Counted from the stretch's first letter, positions 52,613 through 61,890 are shown. The stretch: 64,000 nt of DNA from Kaistella faecalis (GCF_019195395.1 NZ_CP078067.1:2309783-2373782); one strand, 5' to 3'. Made by a program: numbers and translations. The notes: a model not told the origin generated them from the letters alone.

Positions 52613-53734
52613 ATGCTGAAAAGAGTAGTACTTCTAATAGGTTTTTTATCAACATTTGCCACATCGTTCGCACAACACGAAACTGCAGTTGCTACGGCTC
52701 CTGCACACGGAACTGAAGCTGCAGCGCCTGTTTCTGAAGATGAAAAAATTAAAACAGAAAACAAAAACTTTATCGATCATCACTTGCTTGATGGACACAG
52801 CTTCGATATCATGGTGGCGAAAAATGACGACGGTACTGAAACGCACATCGGTTTCCCTCTGCCAGTAATTTTTTATGACAGTGCAAACGGTTTCCATGCA
52901 TTTATGAGTTCGGAATTTCACCACGGTGAAAAAGCGGTTGAAAGCAAAGGCGGTCATTACACACTCTTCCACGAAAAAATTTATAAAACTGACGCGAATG
53001 GTACCATCAACATGGATGAAAATCACCACGCGACAAATGAAAAAGTATTAGACCTTTCGATTACGAAAAGTGTCCTGATGATTATCATCACAGGATTGTT
53101 AATGCTTTGGATCTTCGGATCTATGGCGAGAAGCTACAAAAATTCATTGGTTCCTACTGGAGCCGGTAAAATTTTCGAACCTCTTGTTCTTTTTGTAAGA
53201 GACGAAATCGCAAAACCAAATATCGGCCCGAAATACAAGAAATACATGAGTTATTTACTTACTGTATTTTTCTTTATCCTTTTCCTTAATGTTTTCGGAT
53301 TGATGCCTTTCGGGATTAATGTTACAGGGAATTTAGCAATTACTTTTGCTTTAGCATTAATTACATTCTTTATCACTCAGTTTACAGCAAACAAAAATTA
53401 CTGGCAGCATATTTTCTGGATGCCGGGATTGCCTTGGCCGATGAAAATTGTAATGATGCCGATTGAGATTGTTGGTTTGTTCATTAAGCCTTTCTCATTA
53501 TTAATACGTCTTTTTGCAAACATGTCTGCGGGACACATCATCATTATGAGTTTGATCGCATTGATTTATTATTTCCAAAACGTGATTGCAGGTGTAGCTT
53601 TCCCTTTCCTTACTTTCGTTTTATATTTGCTGGAAGTTTTGGTAGCGTTCTTACAGGCATATATCTTCACGATGCTTTCTGCAGTATACTTTGGTATGGC
53701 AAACGAAGAGCATCACCACGAGGAAGCTCATTAA
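52613..53734 (+). CDS. atpB: ATP synthase F0 subunit a
   Basis: Subunit a forms the ion half-channels facing the c ring. The 373-residue protein is much longer than the E. coli subunit (271): it starts with a signal peptide-like segment (1-20, ending SFAQ) and about 130 extra residues before the first membrane helix. The conserved Arg is in SLLIRLFANMSAGH. The C-terminus is His-rich (EEHHHEEAH). Confidence 0.93.
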   Translation: MLKRVVLLIGFLSTFATSFAQHETAVATAPAHGTEAAAPVSEDEKIKTENKNFIDHHLLDGHSFDIMVAKNDDGTETHIGFPLPVIFYDSANGFHAFMSSEFHHGEKAVESKGGHYTLFHEKIYKTDANGTINMDENHHATNEKVLDLSITKSVLMIIITGLLMLWIFGSMARSYKNSLVPTGAGKIFEPLVLFVRDEIAKPNIGPKYKKYMSYLLTVFFFILFLNVFGLMPFGINVTGNLAITFALALITFFITQFTANKNYWQHIFWMPGLPWPMKIVMMPIEIVGLFIKPFSLLIRLFANMSAGHIIIMSLIALIYYFQNVIAGVAFPFLTFVLYLLEVLVAFLQAYIFTMLSAVYFGMANEEHHHEEAH

Positions 53735-53760
53735 TACAAGGCGAAAAAATTAAATAGAAG

Positions 53761-53778
53761 AAGTTCAGCGTAGAACTT
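53761..53778 (+). repeat. Small hairpin before atpE
   Basis: AAGTTC (53761-53766) pairs with GAACTT (53773-53778) around AGCGTA. It lies in the atpE leader, with no T run, so it is more likely an RNA stabiliser than a terminator. Confidence 0.35.
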
Positions 53779-53813
53779 TATTAAATAGAACTAATTTTTT
53801 AAAATTATATATT

Positions 53814-54011
53814 ATGCAAGAAATGCCAAAAATCATTGGTGCAGGTTTAGTAGTAATCGGAACAGGTATCGGTATCGGTAAAATCGGTGCAGCTGCTCTA
53901 GAAGGTATGGCTAGACAACCAGAACAAGCTGGTAAACTTCAAACTGCGATGTTGATCGCTGCAGCTCTTGTAGAAGGGGTTGCGTTTGCTGCATTATTTG
54001 CTGTAAACTAA
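53814..54011 (+). CDS. atpE: ATP synthase F0 subunit c
   Basis: The 65-residue hairpin protein has the glycine-rich first helix (GTGIGIGKIG), the polar loop (ARQPE) and the ion-carrying Glu in ALVEGVAF. The first helix has no Gln near that Glu, so the ring is probably proton-, not sodium-, coupled. A strong hairpin with a T run follows the gene. Confidence 0.95.
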   Translation: MQEMPKIIGAGLVVIGTGIGIGKIGAAALEGMARQPEQAGKLQTAMLIAAALVEGVAFAALFAVN

Positions 54012-54027
54012 GAAGTTGCAAAACTCT

Positions 54028-54068
54028 ATCACTTGCCGGGAACGGTTGGTTACGGCAAGTGATTTTTT
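54028..54068 (+). terminator. Terminator-like hairpin inside the atp operon
   Basis: ATCACTTGCCG (54028-54038) and CGGCAAGTGAT (54053-54063) form an 11-bp perfect stem with a 14-base loop, then six T (54063-54068). It sits between atpE and atpF, 17 bases after the atpE stop. Confidence 0.75.
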
Positions 54069-54107
54069 AAAAAATTAAAATAACTACACAATTTTAGTAT
54101 AACTCAT

Positions 54108-54605
54108 ATGGGATTATTAGAAAATTTTTCATCAGGTTTATTCATCATCCAGTCGGTGATCTTCATCATCCTTCTTTTGGTTCTGAGAAAATTCGCATGG
54201 AAGCCGATTATGGATGCCGTGAACGAAAGAGAAGTTACCATTGTTGACTCTCTTAACCAGGCAAAACTTGCAAAACAGGAAGTTCAGAATTTGAAAGCAG
54301 AAAACGAATTAATCATCCGTGAAGCGAAAGTAGAGCGTGATAATATTTTGAAAGAAGCAAGAGAAATCAAAGACAGAATTGTTGGTGAAGCGAAAGACAT
54401 CGCAAAAGCTGAAGGTGATAAGATGATCGAACAGGCAAGACAGTCTATCCAGGCGGAAAAATCTGCAGCAATGTCTGAAATCAAAAACCAAATCGGTGTA
54501 TTGTCTGTAACAATTGCAGAATCGATCTTGAAACAGAAATTGGATAACGACGGCGCACAAAACGCTTTGGTTGAAAATATTCTTAACAAATCTAACTTGA
54601 ACTAA
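54108..54605 (+). CDS. atpF: ATP synthase F0 subunit b
   Basis: The 165-residue protein has one N-terminal membrane helix (about 11-28) and a long charged coiled coil (residues 40-140), the peripheral stalk. It ends 1 base before atpH. Confidence 0.94.
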   Translation: MGLLENFSSGLFIIQSVIFIILLLVLRKFAWKPIMDAVNEREVTIVDSLNQAKLAKQEVQNLKAENELIIREAKVERDNILKEAREIKDRIVGEAKDIAKAEGDKMIEQARQSIQAEKSAAMSEIKNQIGVLSVTIAESILKQKLDNDGAQNALVENILNKSNLN

Positions 54606-54606
54606 A

Positions 54607-55146
54607 ATGCTTACAAGTAAAGTAGCAAAAAGATACGCACAGGGTCTGCTTAATTTCACTCAGGAGTCGGGAAGTACCGATGCTGTTTTCGGTGAAATGG
54701 GCGACATTGTGAAAACCATTGAGAAATCAAGAGAGCTTCAGAATTTTTTCGGTTCTCCGATTATTGATGTAAAGAAAAAGGTAAGCATCGCGCTGGAAAT
54801 TTTTAAGGATTTCTCGCCGGTTACCAAAAGCTTACTTCAGCTCATCATCAAACACGGCCGTGAAAACCAGATGCAGAACATTGCGCAGGAATTCATCAAC
54901 AAAGTGGAGGATATGAAAGGCGTTCAGCGAATTACTTTAACCTCTGCTGCAGAGCTGTCTGCTGAAAATATCAGCAGCATCCTGAAATCATCCAATCTTG
55001 TAAATCATGATAAGCAGTTTGACGTGAAGTCCGTTATCAGTCCTGACATTCTTGGAGGATATATCTTACGTGTTGGTGACCAACAGGTAGATGAATCGGT
55101 AAAATCAAAACTGAGCAAGCTTAAAAAAGAATTTCAATTAAATTAA
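54607..55146 (+). CDS. atpH: ATP synthase F1 subunit delta
   Basis: The 179-residue delta subunit (OSCP) joins the stator to F1. Family features are KRYAQGLLNF at the start, FFGSPIIDVKKK, and the C-terminal DILGGYILRVGDQQVDESVK block. Confidence 0.94.
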   Translation: MLTSKVAKRYAQGLLNFTQESGSTDAVFGEMGDIVKTIEKSRELQNFFGSPIIDVKKKVSIALEIFKDFSPVTKSLLQLIIKHGRENQMQNIAQEFINKVEDMKGVQRITLTSAAELSAENISSILKSSNLVNHDKQFDVKSVISPDILGGYILRVGDQQVDESVKSKLSKLKKEFQLN

Positions 55147-55164
55147 GACAAAAACAACCATAAA

Positions 55165-56742
55165 ATGGCAGAAATAAATCCGGCAGAAGTATCTGCAATC
55201 CTTAAACAGCAGTTGGCCAACTTCGATACACAGTCGAACGTGGAAGAAGTAGGAACTGTATTGACCATCGGTGATGGTATCGCTTTGGTATACGGTTTAG
55301 AAAATGTTCAGTACGGTGAATTGGTAAAATTCGAAAGCGGTATTGAAGGAATTGTTTTGAACCTTGCGGAAGATAACGTAGGTGTTGCACTTCTTGGTGA
55401 ATCTAAACTGGTAAAAGAAGGAGATACAGTAAACAGAACCAAAAGAATTTCGTCAATTAAAGTTGGTGAAGGGATGTTGGGTAGAGTAGTTGATACTCTT
55501 GGTAACCCTATCGACGGTAAAGGACCAATTACTGGAGACCTTTTTGAAATGCCATTGGAAAGAAAAGCTCCGGGAGTAATCTTCCGTCAGCCTGTAACTG
55601 AGCCGCTTCAAACCGGTATTGTTGCAATTGATTCCATGATTCCTGTAGGAAGAGGACAGAGAGAGTTAATCATTGGTGACCGTCAGACTGGTAAAACAGT
55701 GGTTGCAATCGATACTATTCTTAACCAGAGAGAATTTTATGATGCAGGACAGCCTGTATTCTGTATATATGTTGCGATAGGACAGAAAGCTTCTACCGTT
55801 GCACAGATTGTTAAAACATTAGAAGATAAAGGAGCAATGGCTTATACTGTTGTAGTAACAGCTAACGCATCCGACCCAACTCCAATGCAGGTTTACGCGC
55901 CAATGGCGGGAGCTTCAATCGGAGAGTATTTCCGTGACACTGGTAGACCAGCTTTGATTATCTATGATGATTTATCAAAACAGGCTGTTGCTTACCGTGA
56001 ACTTTCTCTTCTTTTGAGAAGACCACCGGGCCGTGAAGCTTATCCAGGTGATGTATTCTACCTTCACTCCAGACTTTTGGAAAGATCTGCAAAAGTAATC
56101 GCTGATGATACTATTGCATCTCAGATGAACGATTTACCGGATTCTTTAAGACCAATCGTTAAAGGTGGCGGGTCATTAACTGCACTTCCGATTATTGAAA
56201 CTCAGGCGGGTGACGTTTCTGCATATATCCCAACCAACGTAATTTCAATTACTGACGGACAGATCTTCCTTGAATCAGATTTATTTAACTCTGGTGTTCG
56301 TCCGGCAATTAACGTAGGTATTTCTGTATCTCGTGTTGGAGGAAACGCTCAGATCAAATCAATGAAAAAAGTTTCAGGTACGCTGAAATTAGATCAGGCT
56401 CAGTATAAAGAATTGGAAGCGTTTGCTAAATTCGGTTCCGACCTTGACGCTACAACTCTTGGAGTTATTTCTAAAGGGGAAAGAAACGTGGAAATCCTTA
56501 AGCAGCCGGTAAATTCACCACTTCCTGTAGATTCTCAGGTGGCCATGATTTATGCTGGTACTGAAAACTTATTAAGAAGCATCCCAATCAGAAAAGTAAA
56601 AGAATTCCAGAAAGAATATGTAGAATTCCTTAGATCAAAACACCCTGATACTATGGCAGCCATCAAAGCAGGAAAAATTGATGACAGCATTACAGGAGTT
56701 TTGAAGCAGGCGGCTACAGAACTGGCTTCTAAATATAATTAA
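55165..56742 (+). CDS. atpA: ATP synthase F1 subunit alpha
   Basis: The 525-residue alpha subunit has the P-loop [22 protein letters not shown] and [13 protein letters not shown]. Between it and atpG lies an unusual palindromic repeat (56745-56827). Confidence 0.97.
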   Translation: MAEINPAEVSAILKQQLANFDTQSNVEEVGTVLTIGDGIALVYGLENVQYGELVKFESGIEGIVLNLAEDNVGVALLGESKLVKEGDTVNRTKRISSIKVGEGMLGRVVDTLGNPIDGKGPITGDLFEMPLERKAPGVIFRQPVTEPLQTGIVAIDSMIPVGRGQRELIIGDRQTGKTVVAIDTILNQREFYDAGQPVFCIYVAIGQKASTVAQIVKTLEDKGAMAYTVVVTANASDPTPMQVYAPMAGASIGEYFRDTGRPALIIYDDLSKQAVAYRELSLLLRRPPGREAYPGDVFYLHSRLLERSAKVIADDTIASQMNDLPDSLRPIVKGGGSLTALPIIETQAGDVSAYIPTNVISITDGQIFLESDLFNSGVRPAINVGISVSRVGGNAQIKSMKKVSGTLKLDQAQYKELEAFAKFGSDLDATTLGVISKGERNVEILKQPVNSPLPVDSQVAMIYAGTENLLRSIPIRKVKEFQKEYVEFLRSKHPDTMAAIKAGKIDDSITGVLKQAATELASKYN

Positions 56743-56744
56743 TA

Positions 56745-56827
56745 TTTGTTGATGGTTTTGGTTGGTAATTGAGAGAATTTCTCTAAAGCTACCAACCAAC
56801 AACCGACAACCGACAACTATACAACAA
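56745..56827 (+). repeat. Palindromic element with heptamer repeats between atpA and atpG
   Basis: TTGGTTGGTA (56758-56767) pairs with TACCAACCAA (56790-56799); inside is a second stem AGAGA-ATT-TCTCT (56772-56784). After the palindrome come ACAACCG units in tandem (about 56800-56813), and TTGTTG at the left edge can extend the stem. It fills the whole leader of atpG and looks like a REP-like or degenerate mobile palindrome. Confidence 0.6.
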
Positions 56828-57685
56828 ATGGCAAACTTAAAGGAAATACGCGGAAGAATTACTTCAATCTCTTCTACAATGCAAATCACCAGTGCGATGA
56901 AAATGGTTTCGGCAGCGAAACTGAAAAAAGCTACTGATGCTATTGTGATGCTGAGACCTTATTCAGAAAAACTGCAGGAAATTATCGCAAATGTAAGTTC
57001 TACAACTGATTTGGAAGGTATTTCAACGTTTACTGCAGAAAGAGAGGTTAAAAAAGTTCTTTATATTGTCGTAACCTCTAATAAAGGTCTTGCAGGAGCG
57101 TTTAACTCTTCGGTAATTAAAGAGTTGAATACGACTATCGGTAACACCCAGCATGAAGTAGAGATTCTTTCGGTAGGTAAAAAAGTATACGATTCGGTAA
57201 GAAGAACCCGAACTGTGTACGACAACCAAAGTGCGATCTTTGATGGAATGAGCTTTCAGGTAGTTTCCAATTTCATGGAAAATGTAATGAGAGATTATAA
57301 GGAAGGAAAGTTCGATCAGGTTTTCGTGATTTATAACAAATTCATTAATGCGGCTACGCAGGAGGTTCAGACAGAGCAGGTTTTACCAATCGCAATGACT
57401 GAAAAAGAAGGGACAGTAAATACAGATTATCTTTTCGAACCGAACGCTGCAGAAATTCTGAATGTTTTAATTCCTAAATCAATCAAAACTCAGGTTTATA
57501 AAGCAATTCTTGATTCAATTGCCTCTGAGCACGGCGCAAGAATGACAGCAATGCACAAAGCAACCGACAACGCTGAAGCTTTGAGAAATGAATTGAAAAT
57601 TTTCTATAACAAAGCCCGTCAGGCTGCAATTACCAACGAAATTCTGGAAATTGTGTCCGGTGCGGAAGCATTGAAAAACACTTAA
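56828..57685 (+). CDS. atpG: ATP synthase F1 subunit gamma
   Basis: The 285-residue rotor subunit begins ANLKEIRGRITSI and ends with the conserved long helix KATDNAEALRNELKIFYNKAR. The ATG at 56828 fits the family; an earlier in-frame TTG at 56762 would read through the palindromic repeat. The atp operon ends here with a terminator; atpD and atpC are absent. Confidence 0.95.
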   Translation: MANLKEIRGRITSISSTMQITSAMKMVSAAKLKKATDAIVMLRPYSEKLQEIIANVSSTTDLEGISTFTAEREVKKVLYIVVTSNKGLAGAFNSSVIKELNTTIGNTQHEVEILSVGKKVYDSVRRTRTVYDNQSAIFDGMSFQVVSNFMENVMRDYKEGKFDQVFVIYNKFINAATQEVQTEQVLPIAMTEKEGTVNTDYLFEPNAAEILNVLIPKSIKTQVYKAILDSIASEHGARMTAMHKATDNAEALRNELKIFYNKARQAAITNEILEIVSGAEALKNT

Positions 57686-57709
57686 AATATTTTCGTAAAA
57701 AATTAAAAA

Positions 57710-57739
57710 AAGCATCAGAACATTTCTGATGCTTTTTTA
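57710..57739 (+). terminator. Terminator of the atp operon
   Basis: AGCATCAGAA pairs with TTCTGATGCT around a short loop, then a T run. Confidence 0.88.
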
Positions 57740-57792
57740 TTTAAAAGACATTTTGGAACCGTTTACGGGATTTTTAATAATTTAATTTTATA

Positions 57793-57800
57793 TATCTTTG
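57793..57800 (+). promoter_or_regulatory. -7 box (TATCTTTG)
   Basis: An exact TAnnTTTG match lies 24 bases before the ATG at 57825. Confidence 0.45.
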
Positions 57801-57824
57801 CATCAAATATTTTTAAAAATTTAA

Positions 57825-59183
57825 ATGGACTCAGACGTCGTCAAGCTTTTATTAGCTTTATTCTTAGTATTGCTCAATGGTTTTTTCGTAGCCGCAGAAT
57901 TCTCTATCGTTAAAGTTCGTTATTCCCAAATCCAGCTCAAGGCCGCAGAAGGAAATTCCATGGCGAAACAGGCTGAGCACATCATTAAACATCTCGATGA
58001 GTATCTTTCCGCTACACAGCTCGGGATTACATTAGCTTCCCTTGGTTTAGGTTTTGTGGGCGAAAGTGCGTTGCATCATATTATCGAAAATCTTTTCCAT
58101 TATTTTGGTTTGGCAGTGGCCGACAGCACAGTAACTACTGTTTCTCTGGTGACCAGTTTCCTAATCATTACTATTATGCATATCGTTTTTGGTGAATTAA
58201 TTCCAAAATCGATCGCGATCAGAAAAGCAGAACCTACAACAATGGTTATTGCTATGCCACTGCGGGTTTTCTATACGGTTTTCAAACCTTTTATTTGGTC
58301 GATGAACCAAATGTCGAACGGCGTTTTAAGATTAATGAAGATTCATCCGGCATCAGAACACGAAATCCACTCTACCGAGGAACTTCAGCTTTTAGTGAAG
58401 CAGTCTGCAGATTCAGGGGAAATCGAAGAAGAAAACTACGAGATTATTAAAAATGCCTTCGACTTTACAGATCATTCCGCGAAGCAGATTATGGTTCCGC
58501 GACAGAATATCGCCTCGATTGATATCGAAGATCCTATTGAAGAAATTATTGGTAAGATTATGGATGGCGGTTATTCCAGGATTCCCGTTTTCACCGGATC
58601 TATTGATAATATTGTCGGAATTTTTTATGCAAAAGAAATCATCCGCGAGTACATCAAAAGGAAAGGCGATATTGACCATGACGTTTTAAAAGAACTCATG
58701 CGTGAACCGTTTTTTGTGGTTGGAAGTAAGAAAATTTCAGATCTTTTGAAAGTTTTCCAGCAGAAAAAACAGCATTTGGCAGTTGTAATTGATGAATTTG
58801 GCGGAACAGAGGGAATCATTACTTTAGAAGATATTTTAGAGGAATTGGTAGGCGAAATTCAGGATGAAGAAGATGATGAAGACAAAATCGTTGAGAAAGT
58901 AGGCGAAAATGTTTACTGGGTTCAGGCTACCCAGCCTCTGGATGAAATTAATGAGCATTTGCCGAAACTCTTCCCACTTTCAGAAGATGGCGAATATAAT
59001 ACGCTGGCGGGGTTTATTCTTCACGAACTGGAAGAAATTCCAGAAGAAAATCAGGAATTTACCATTAACAGCTATCACGTGAAAATCCTTAAAATGCAGA
59101 ATAAAAGTGTGGATCTTGTAGAACTTGTTTTCGAGGAACCCAATATTCTGAATGATTTGGCCGACGAACTTGGTGAAATTTAA
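57825..59183 (+). CDS. CNNM/CBS/CorC-type transporter
   Basis: The 452-residue protein has the same layout as the protein at 7156-8433: CNNM membrane domain (about 1-200; FVAAEFSIVKVR, LGLGFVGE, FGELIPKS), two CBS domains (about 220-350; IMVPRQNI, VVIDEFGGTEGIITLEDILE) and a CorC/HlyC domain. The two are paralogues, but this one is the closer match to the usual HlyC/CorC type. It is probably a divalent cation exporter. clpS follows within 10 bases. Confidence 0.88.
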   Translation: MDSDVVKLLLALFLVLLNGFFVAAEFSIVKVRYSQIQLKAAEGNSMAKQAEHIIKHLDEYLSATQLGITLASLGLGFVGESALHHIIENLFHYFGLAVADSTVTTVSLVTSFLIITIMHIVFGELIPKSIAIRKAEPTTMVIAMPLRVFYTVFKPFIWSMNQMSNGVLRLMKIHPASEHEIHSTEELQLLVKQSADSGEIEEENYEIIKNAFDFTDHSAKQIMVPRQNIASIDIEDPIEEIIGKIMDGGYSRIPVFTGSIDNIVGIFYAKEIIREYIKRKGDIDHDVLKELMREPFFVVGSKKISDLLKVFQQKKQHLAVVIDEFGGTEGIITLEDILEELVGEIQDEEDDEDKIVEKVGENVYWVQATQPLDEINEHLPKLFPLSEDGEYNTLAGFILHELEEIPEENQEFTINSYHVKILKMQNKSVDLVELVFEEPNILNDLADELGEI

Positions 59184-59193
59184 GCAAAGAAAA

Positions 59194-59508
59194 ATGAGCA
59201 GATTTTATATAAATAATTCAGTTCACGATTACGAAAAGCCGCAGCGGGAGTACGACGAAGAAGTCGCGCTGCTGGAAAAAGAAGATGAAGTGTACAAACT
59301 CGTGCTCTGGAATGATGATGTAAACACCTTCGATGATGTTATTGAAGCACTGATCGAAATCTGCGGACACACACTGGAACAGGCCGAACAGTGTACAATA
59401 CTGGTTCATTACAAAGGAAAATGTACGGTGAAAACCGGCAGCTTAGAGGTTCTGAAACCCATGCATGAAAAATTAATCGCCAGAAGTTTAACTTCAGAAA
59501 TAGTATAA
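59194..59508 (+). CDS. clpS: ClpS, adaptor for the Clp protease
   Basis: ClpS delivers N-degron substrates to ClpAP/ClpCP. The 104-residue protein has the core LVLWNDDVNTFDDVIEAL, HTLEQAEQCTILVHYKGKC and a C-terminal LTSEIV. The ATG at 59194 is chosen because the longer frame overlaps the transporter end. No clpA is adjacent. Confidence 0.93.
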   Translation: MSRFYINNSVHDYEKPQREYDEEVALLEKEDEVYKLVLWNDDVNTFDDVIEALIEICGHTLEQAEQCTILVHYKGKCTVKTGSLEVLKPMHEKLIARSLTSEIV

Positions 59509-59552
59509 ACAAAGTTTCGGTCAATCTGAGACTTTTTTATTATAATTAAATT

Positions 59553-60209
59553 ATGAGCACATTATTAATCGTTATTATTGCGGCAACAGCCCTATTCAGT
59601 TATTTTGGATTCAATAATCACCAACTTTTCGAGAAGTATAAGTTTAATGTTGGCGCAATTCGTGGCAATAAAGAGTATGTACGGTTAATTTCTGCAGGTT
59701 TTCTTCATGGAGACTTCATGCATTTGTTGTTCAACATGATGACGCTGTATTTCTTCGGCCCAATTGTTTTGCAGGCTTTTGGTGAAGTAGGCTTTTTGTT
59801 GGTATACTGTGGGTCAATTCTTTTAGGAAATCTTTTTTCACTGTATTTGTATCAGAACCAGTCATGGTATTCAGCAATTGGTGCGAGTGGCGGAGTTTCG
59901 GGGATTCTATTCGCGTCGATTGCGATGATTCCTGACTTGGGAATCTATTTCTTCTTCATACCAATTCCGATTCCGGGATACATTTTCGGATTGTTATATT
60001 TCGGATACTCTGTTTACAGCATGCTGAATCCGCGTGAACATGACAATATAGGTCATGCTGCTCATATGGGGGGAGCTTTTTTCGGATTGGTTTACGCAGT
60101 CGCATTGCAGCCAGAACGAGCTATTGAAAATTCACTTTTCCTCGGAATCATGGCGCTGCCACTTATTTATATGGCATATATGGTCTTTGTGAAAAAGAAA
60201 ATAGGATAA
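59553..60209 (+). CDS. Rhomboid intramembrane serine protease
   Basis: The 218-residue protein has six membrane helices. The catalytic Ser is in GASGGVSG and the His in HAAHMGG; the HGDFMHLLFNM block of the family is present. Substrates are unknown. Confidence 0.92.
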   Translation: MSTLLIVIIAATALFSYFGFNNHQLFEKYKFNVGAIRGNKEYVRLISAGFLHGDFMHLLFNMMTLYFFGPIVLQAFGEVGFLLVYCGSILLGNLFSLYLYQNQSWYSAIGASGGVSGILFASIAMIPDLGIYFFFIPIPIPGYIFGLLYFGYSVYSMLNPREHDNIGHAAHMGGAFFGLVYAVALQPERAIENSLFLGIMALPLIYMAYMVFVKKKIG

Positions 60210-60270
60210 TTTTTAAGAGCAACAAAACGGATTTCTTCTTTTGGAAAGTGGTCCCGTTTTTCACTACAAT

Positions 60271-60296
60271 CTTTTTTACGCTCGCTTCGCTCGCGC
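60271..60296. repeat. Low-complexity CGCTCGCTTCGCTCGCG repeat
   Basis: The GC-rich run CGCTCGCTTCGCTCGCG (60279-60295) lies in the 100-base gap between the rhomboid and prmC genes, unlike the AT-rich surroundings. It is a direct repeat of CGCTCGCTT-type units, not a clean palindrome. Confidence 0.45.
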
Positions 60297-60309
60297 CCGA
60301 ACTGACGCT

Positions 60310-61155
60310 TTATTTCTTCCCAAAAACAAACCGGTCATTTCCTGAAATATCTTTTACAAGATACACTTCAGTTAAAACATCCGTAAAAAGCGCCTTAGTT
60401 TCGTTACCTAACTTCTGATTGATTTCCAGAAAAACCATTCCGTTTTCTGCAAGATGATTTTTGCAGTCATCAGCGATTTTTTCGTAGAAAATCAACGGAT
60501 TCGAAGTAGGTGAGAAGAGCGCCATTTTAGGTTCGAATTCCTTAACCGAATCCGCAATTTCACTTTCTTCATCCATTCCGATATAGGGCGGATTCGAAAT
60601 GATAATATCGTAAACTTCAGATAGATTTTCTTCCAGATAATTCTGGTGAATGAAATTGATTTCGAGCTTATGAAAATCCGCATTTTTCTTTGCTGTTTCC
60701 AGGGCTTTTTCGGAATAATCAATCGCTGAAACCTTAGCTTCCGGAAATTTATTTTTTATAACAATGGGAATTATTCCGCTACCGGTACCGATGTCAAGAA
60801 TTTTAGTATACTTTAAATTACGTTTCTCAATTTCGGAGATTGCCAGTTCCAAAAGCTCTTCCGTTTCCGGTCTTGGAATCAGCACGAATTCATCCACGAA
60901 AAATTTTAAACCGTAGAATTCCGTGTATCCAAGGATTTGCTGGTAAGGTTTTCCGGTCTTTAATTCACTGATCAATTGCTTAAAAACTCTTGTTTGTTCC
61001 TCGGAAATTATATGATGTTGAGAAATTCTCAACTCAAATTTATCCATTCCTAAAATTTGGTTACAAAAAATTGAAAACAGTTCGCTGATTTCGGAATCTG
61101 CGTAAATTTCAGATAATTGATTTTTAAAAAATTCTTTTAGTTCAGAAATGGTCAT
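60310..61155 (-). CDS. prmC: Release factor glutamine methyltransferase
   Basis: PrmC methylates the Gln of the GGQ motif in release factors RF1 and RF2. The 281-residue protein has an N-terminal helical domain, the SAM loop LDIGTGSGIIP, and the NPPYIG catalytic motif. The ATG at 61155 fits the family start (ISELKEFF); the longer frame has an implausible extension. Confidence 0.93.
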   Translation of the reverse strand: MTISELKEFFKNQLSEIYADSEISELFSIFCNQILGMDKFELRISQHHIISEEQTRVFKQLISELKTGKPYQQILGYTEFYGLKFFVDEFVLIPRPETEELLELAISEIEKRNLKYTKILDIGTGSGIIPIVIKNKFPEAKVSAIDYSEKALETAKKNADFHKLEINFIHQNYLEENLSEVYDIIISNPPYIGMDEESEIADSVKEFEPKMALFSPTSNPLIFYEKIADDCKNHLAENGMVFLEINQKLGNETKALFTDVLTEVYLVKDISGNDRFVFGKK

Positions 61156-61261
61156 CTTTTGTAATTGGGTTTTAAATATAATTCCTTTTTTTGAAAATGA
61201 ATGAATGGTAAGAGAGAAATCTTTAAAAACACTGGATAACAAAGGAAATTTTGGGAATTTT

Positions 61262-61293
61262 TTGTCAGATTGTAAATAATTTTACTATTTTTG
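61262..61293 (+). promoter_or_regulatory. Promoter TTG-N21-TATTTTTG
   Basis: TTG (61262-61264) and TATTTTTG (61286-61293) fit the consensus, upstream of the ATG at 61314. Confidence 0.55.
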
Positions 61294-61313
61294 GGAAACC
61301 CTCACTGTTAAAA

Positions 61314-61853
61314 ATGAAAAACGTTTTATTTGCAATCCTTGCATTACTTTTTGTAGTATCCTGTGGAACTTCAAAACCGGTTGTTGTTAAAAGAAGTGTC
61401 CCTACAAAAACCGTTAAGAAAACTCCCGATCTAAAATCACTGGAATCTAATTTTTCCGGAAAAGTGAACGGTCAGATTCAGGATATCCTGAAAGATGCTC
61501 AGAAATATCTCGGCGCTCCTTACAAATATGCGGGAAATACTTCTGCAGGATTCGACTGTTCAGGTTTAGTTACTAAGGTTTTCAATGAAAACAATACAAA
61601 ATTACCTCGCCGTTCGGAAGACCAGTCCACTGTTGGTAAACAGGTAAATATTCGCGACACAAAGCCAGGCGACTTGGTGTTTTTTGCCACCGCGGGCGGC
61701 AGCAGGGTTTCGCACGTGGGAATTGTACACGATATTGGGAATAACGGTGAAGTGAAATTCATTCATGCATCCACTTCCAAAGGCGTGATTATTTCCTCAC
61801 TTAACGAAAAATATTGGAACAAAGCTTATCTTTTCGCCCGAAGAGTTTTGTAA
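61314..61853 (+). CDS. NlpC/P60 peptidoglycan endopeptidase, lipoprotein
   Basis: The 179-residue protein has a lipoprotein signal with lipobox VVSC (Cys17) and a C-terminal C40 domain (about 55-179). The catalytic Cys is in FDCSGLV, His in SHVGIV, and a second His in FIHAST. It likely cuts peptidoglycan stems at the outer membrane. The ATG at 61314 is used, downstream of the TATTTTTG box. Confidence 0.9.
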   Translation: MKNVLFAILALLFVVSCGTSKPVVVKRSVPTKTVKKTPDLKSLESNFSGKVNGQIQDILKDAQKYLGAPYKYAGNTSAGFDCSGLVTKVFNENNTKLPRRSEDQSTVGKQVNIRDTKPGDLVFFATAGGSRVSHVGIVHDIGNNGEVKFIHASTSKGVIISSLNEKYWNKAYLFARRVL

Positions 61854-61858
61854 ATTTG
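61851..61858 (+). promoter_or_regulatory. -7 box of dapD (TAAATTTG)
   Basis: This TAnnTTTG match begins at the stop codon of the NlpC/P60 gene and lies 33 bases before the dapD ATG. Confidence 0.4.
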
Positions 61859-61890
61859 CGCCAATAAAATTTATACAAAGCAATCAAATT

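Noticed and set aside
54012-54107. A small RNA gene between atpE and atpF
   Set aside because: The hairpin with its T run is better explained as a terminator, and no separate promoter box is seen.
56762-56827. A longer AtpG starting at the TTG at 56762
   Set aside because: The extension would be coded by the palindromic repeat, and the family N-terminus begins at 56828.
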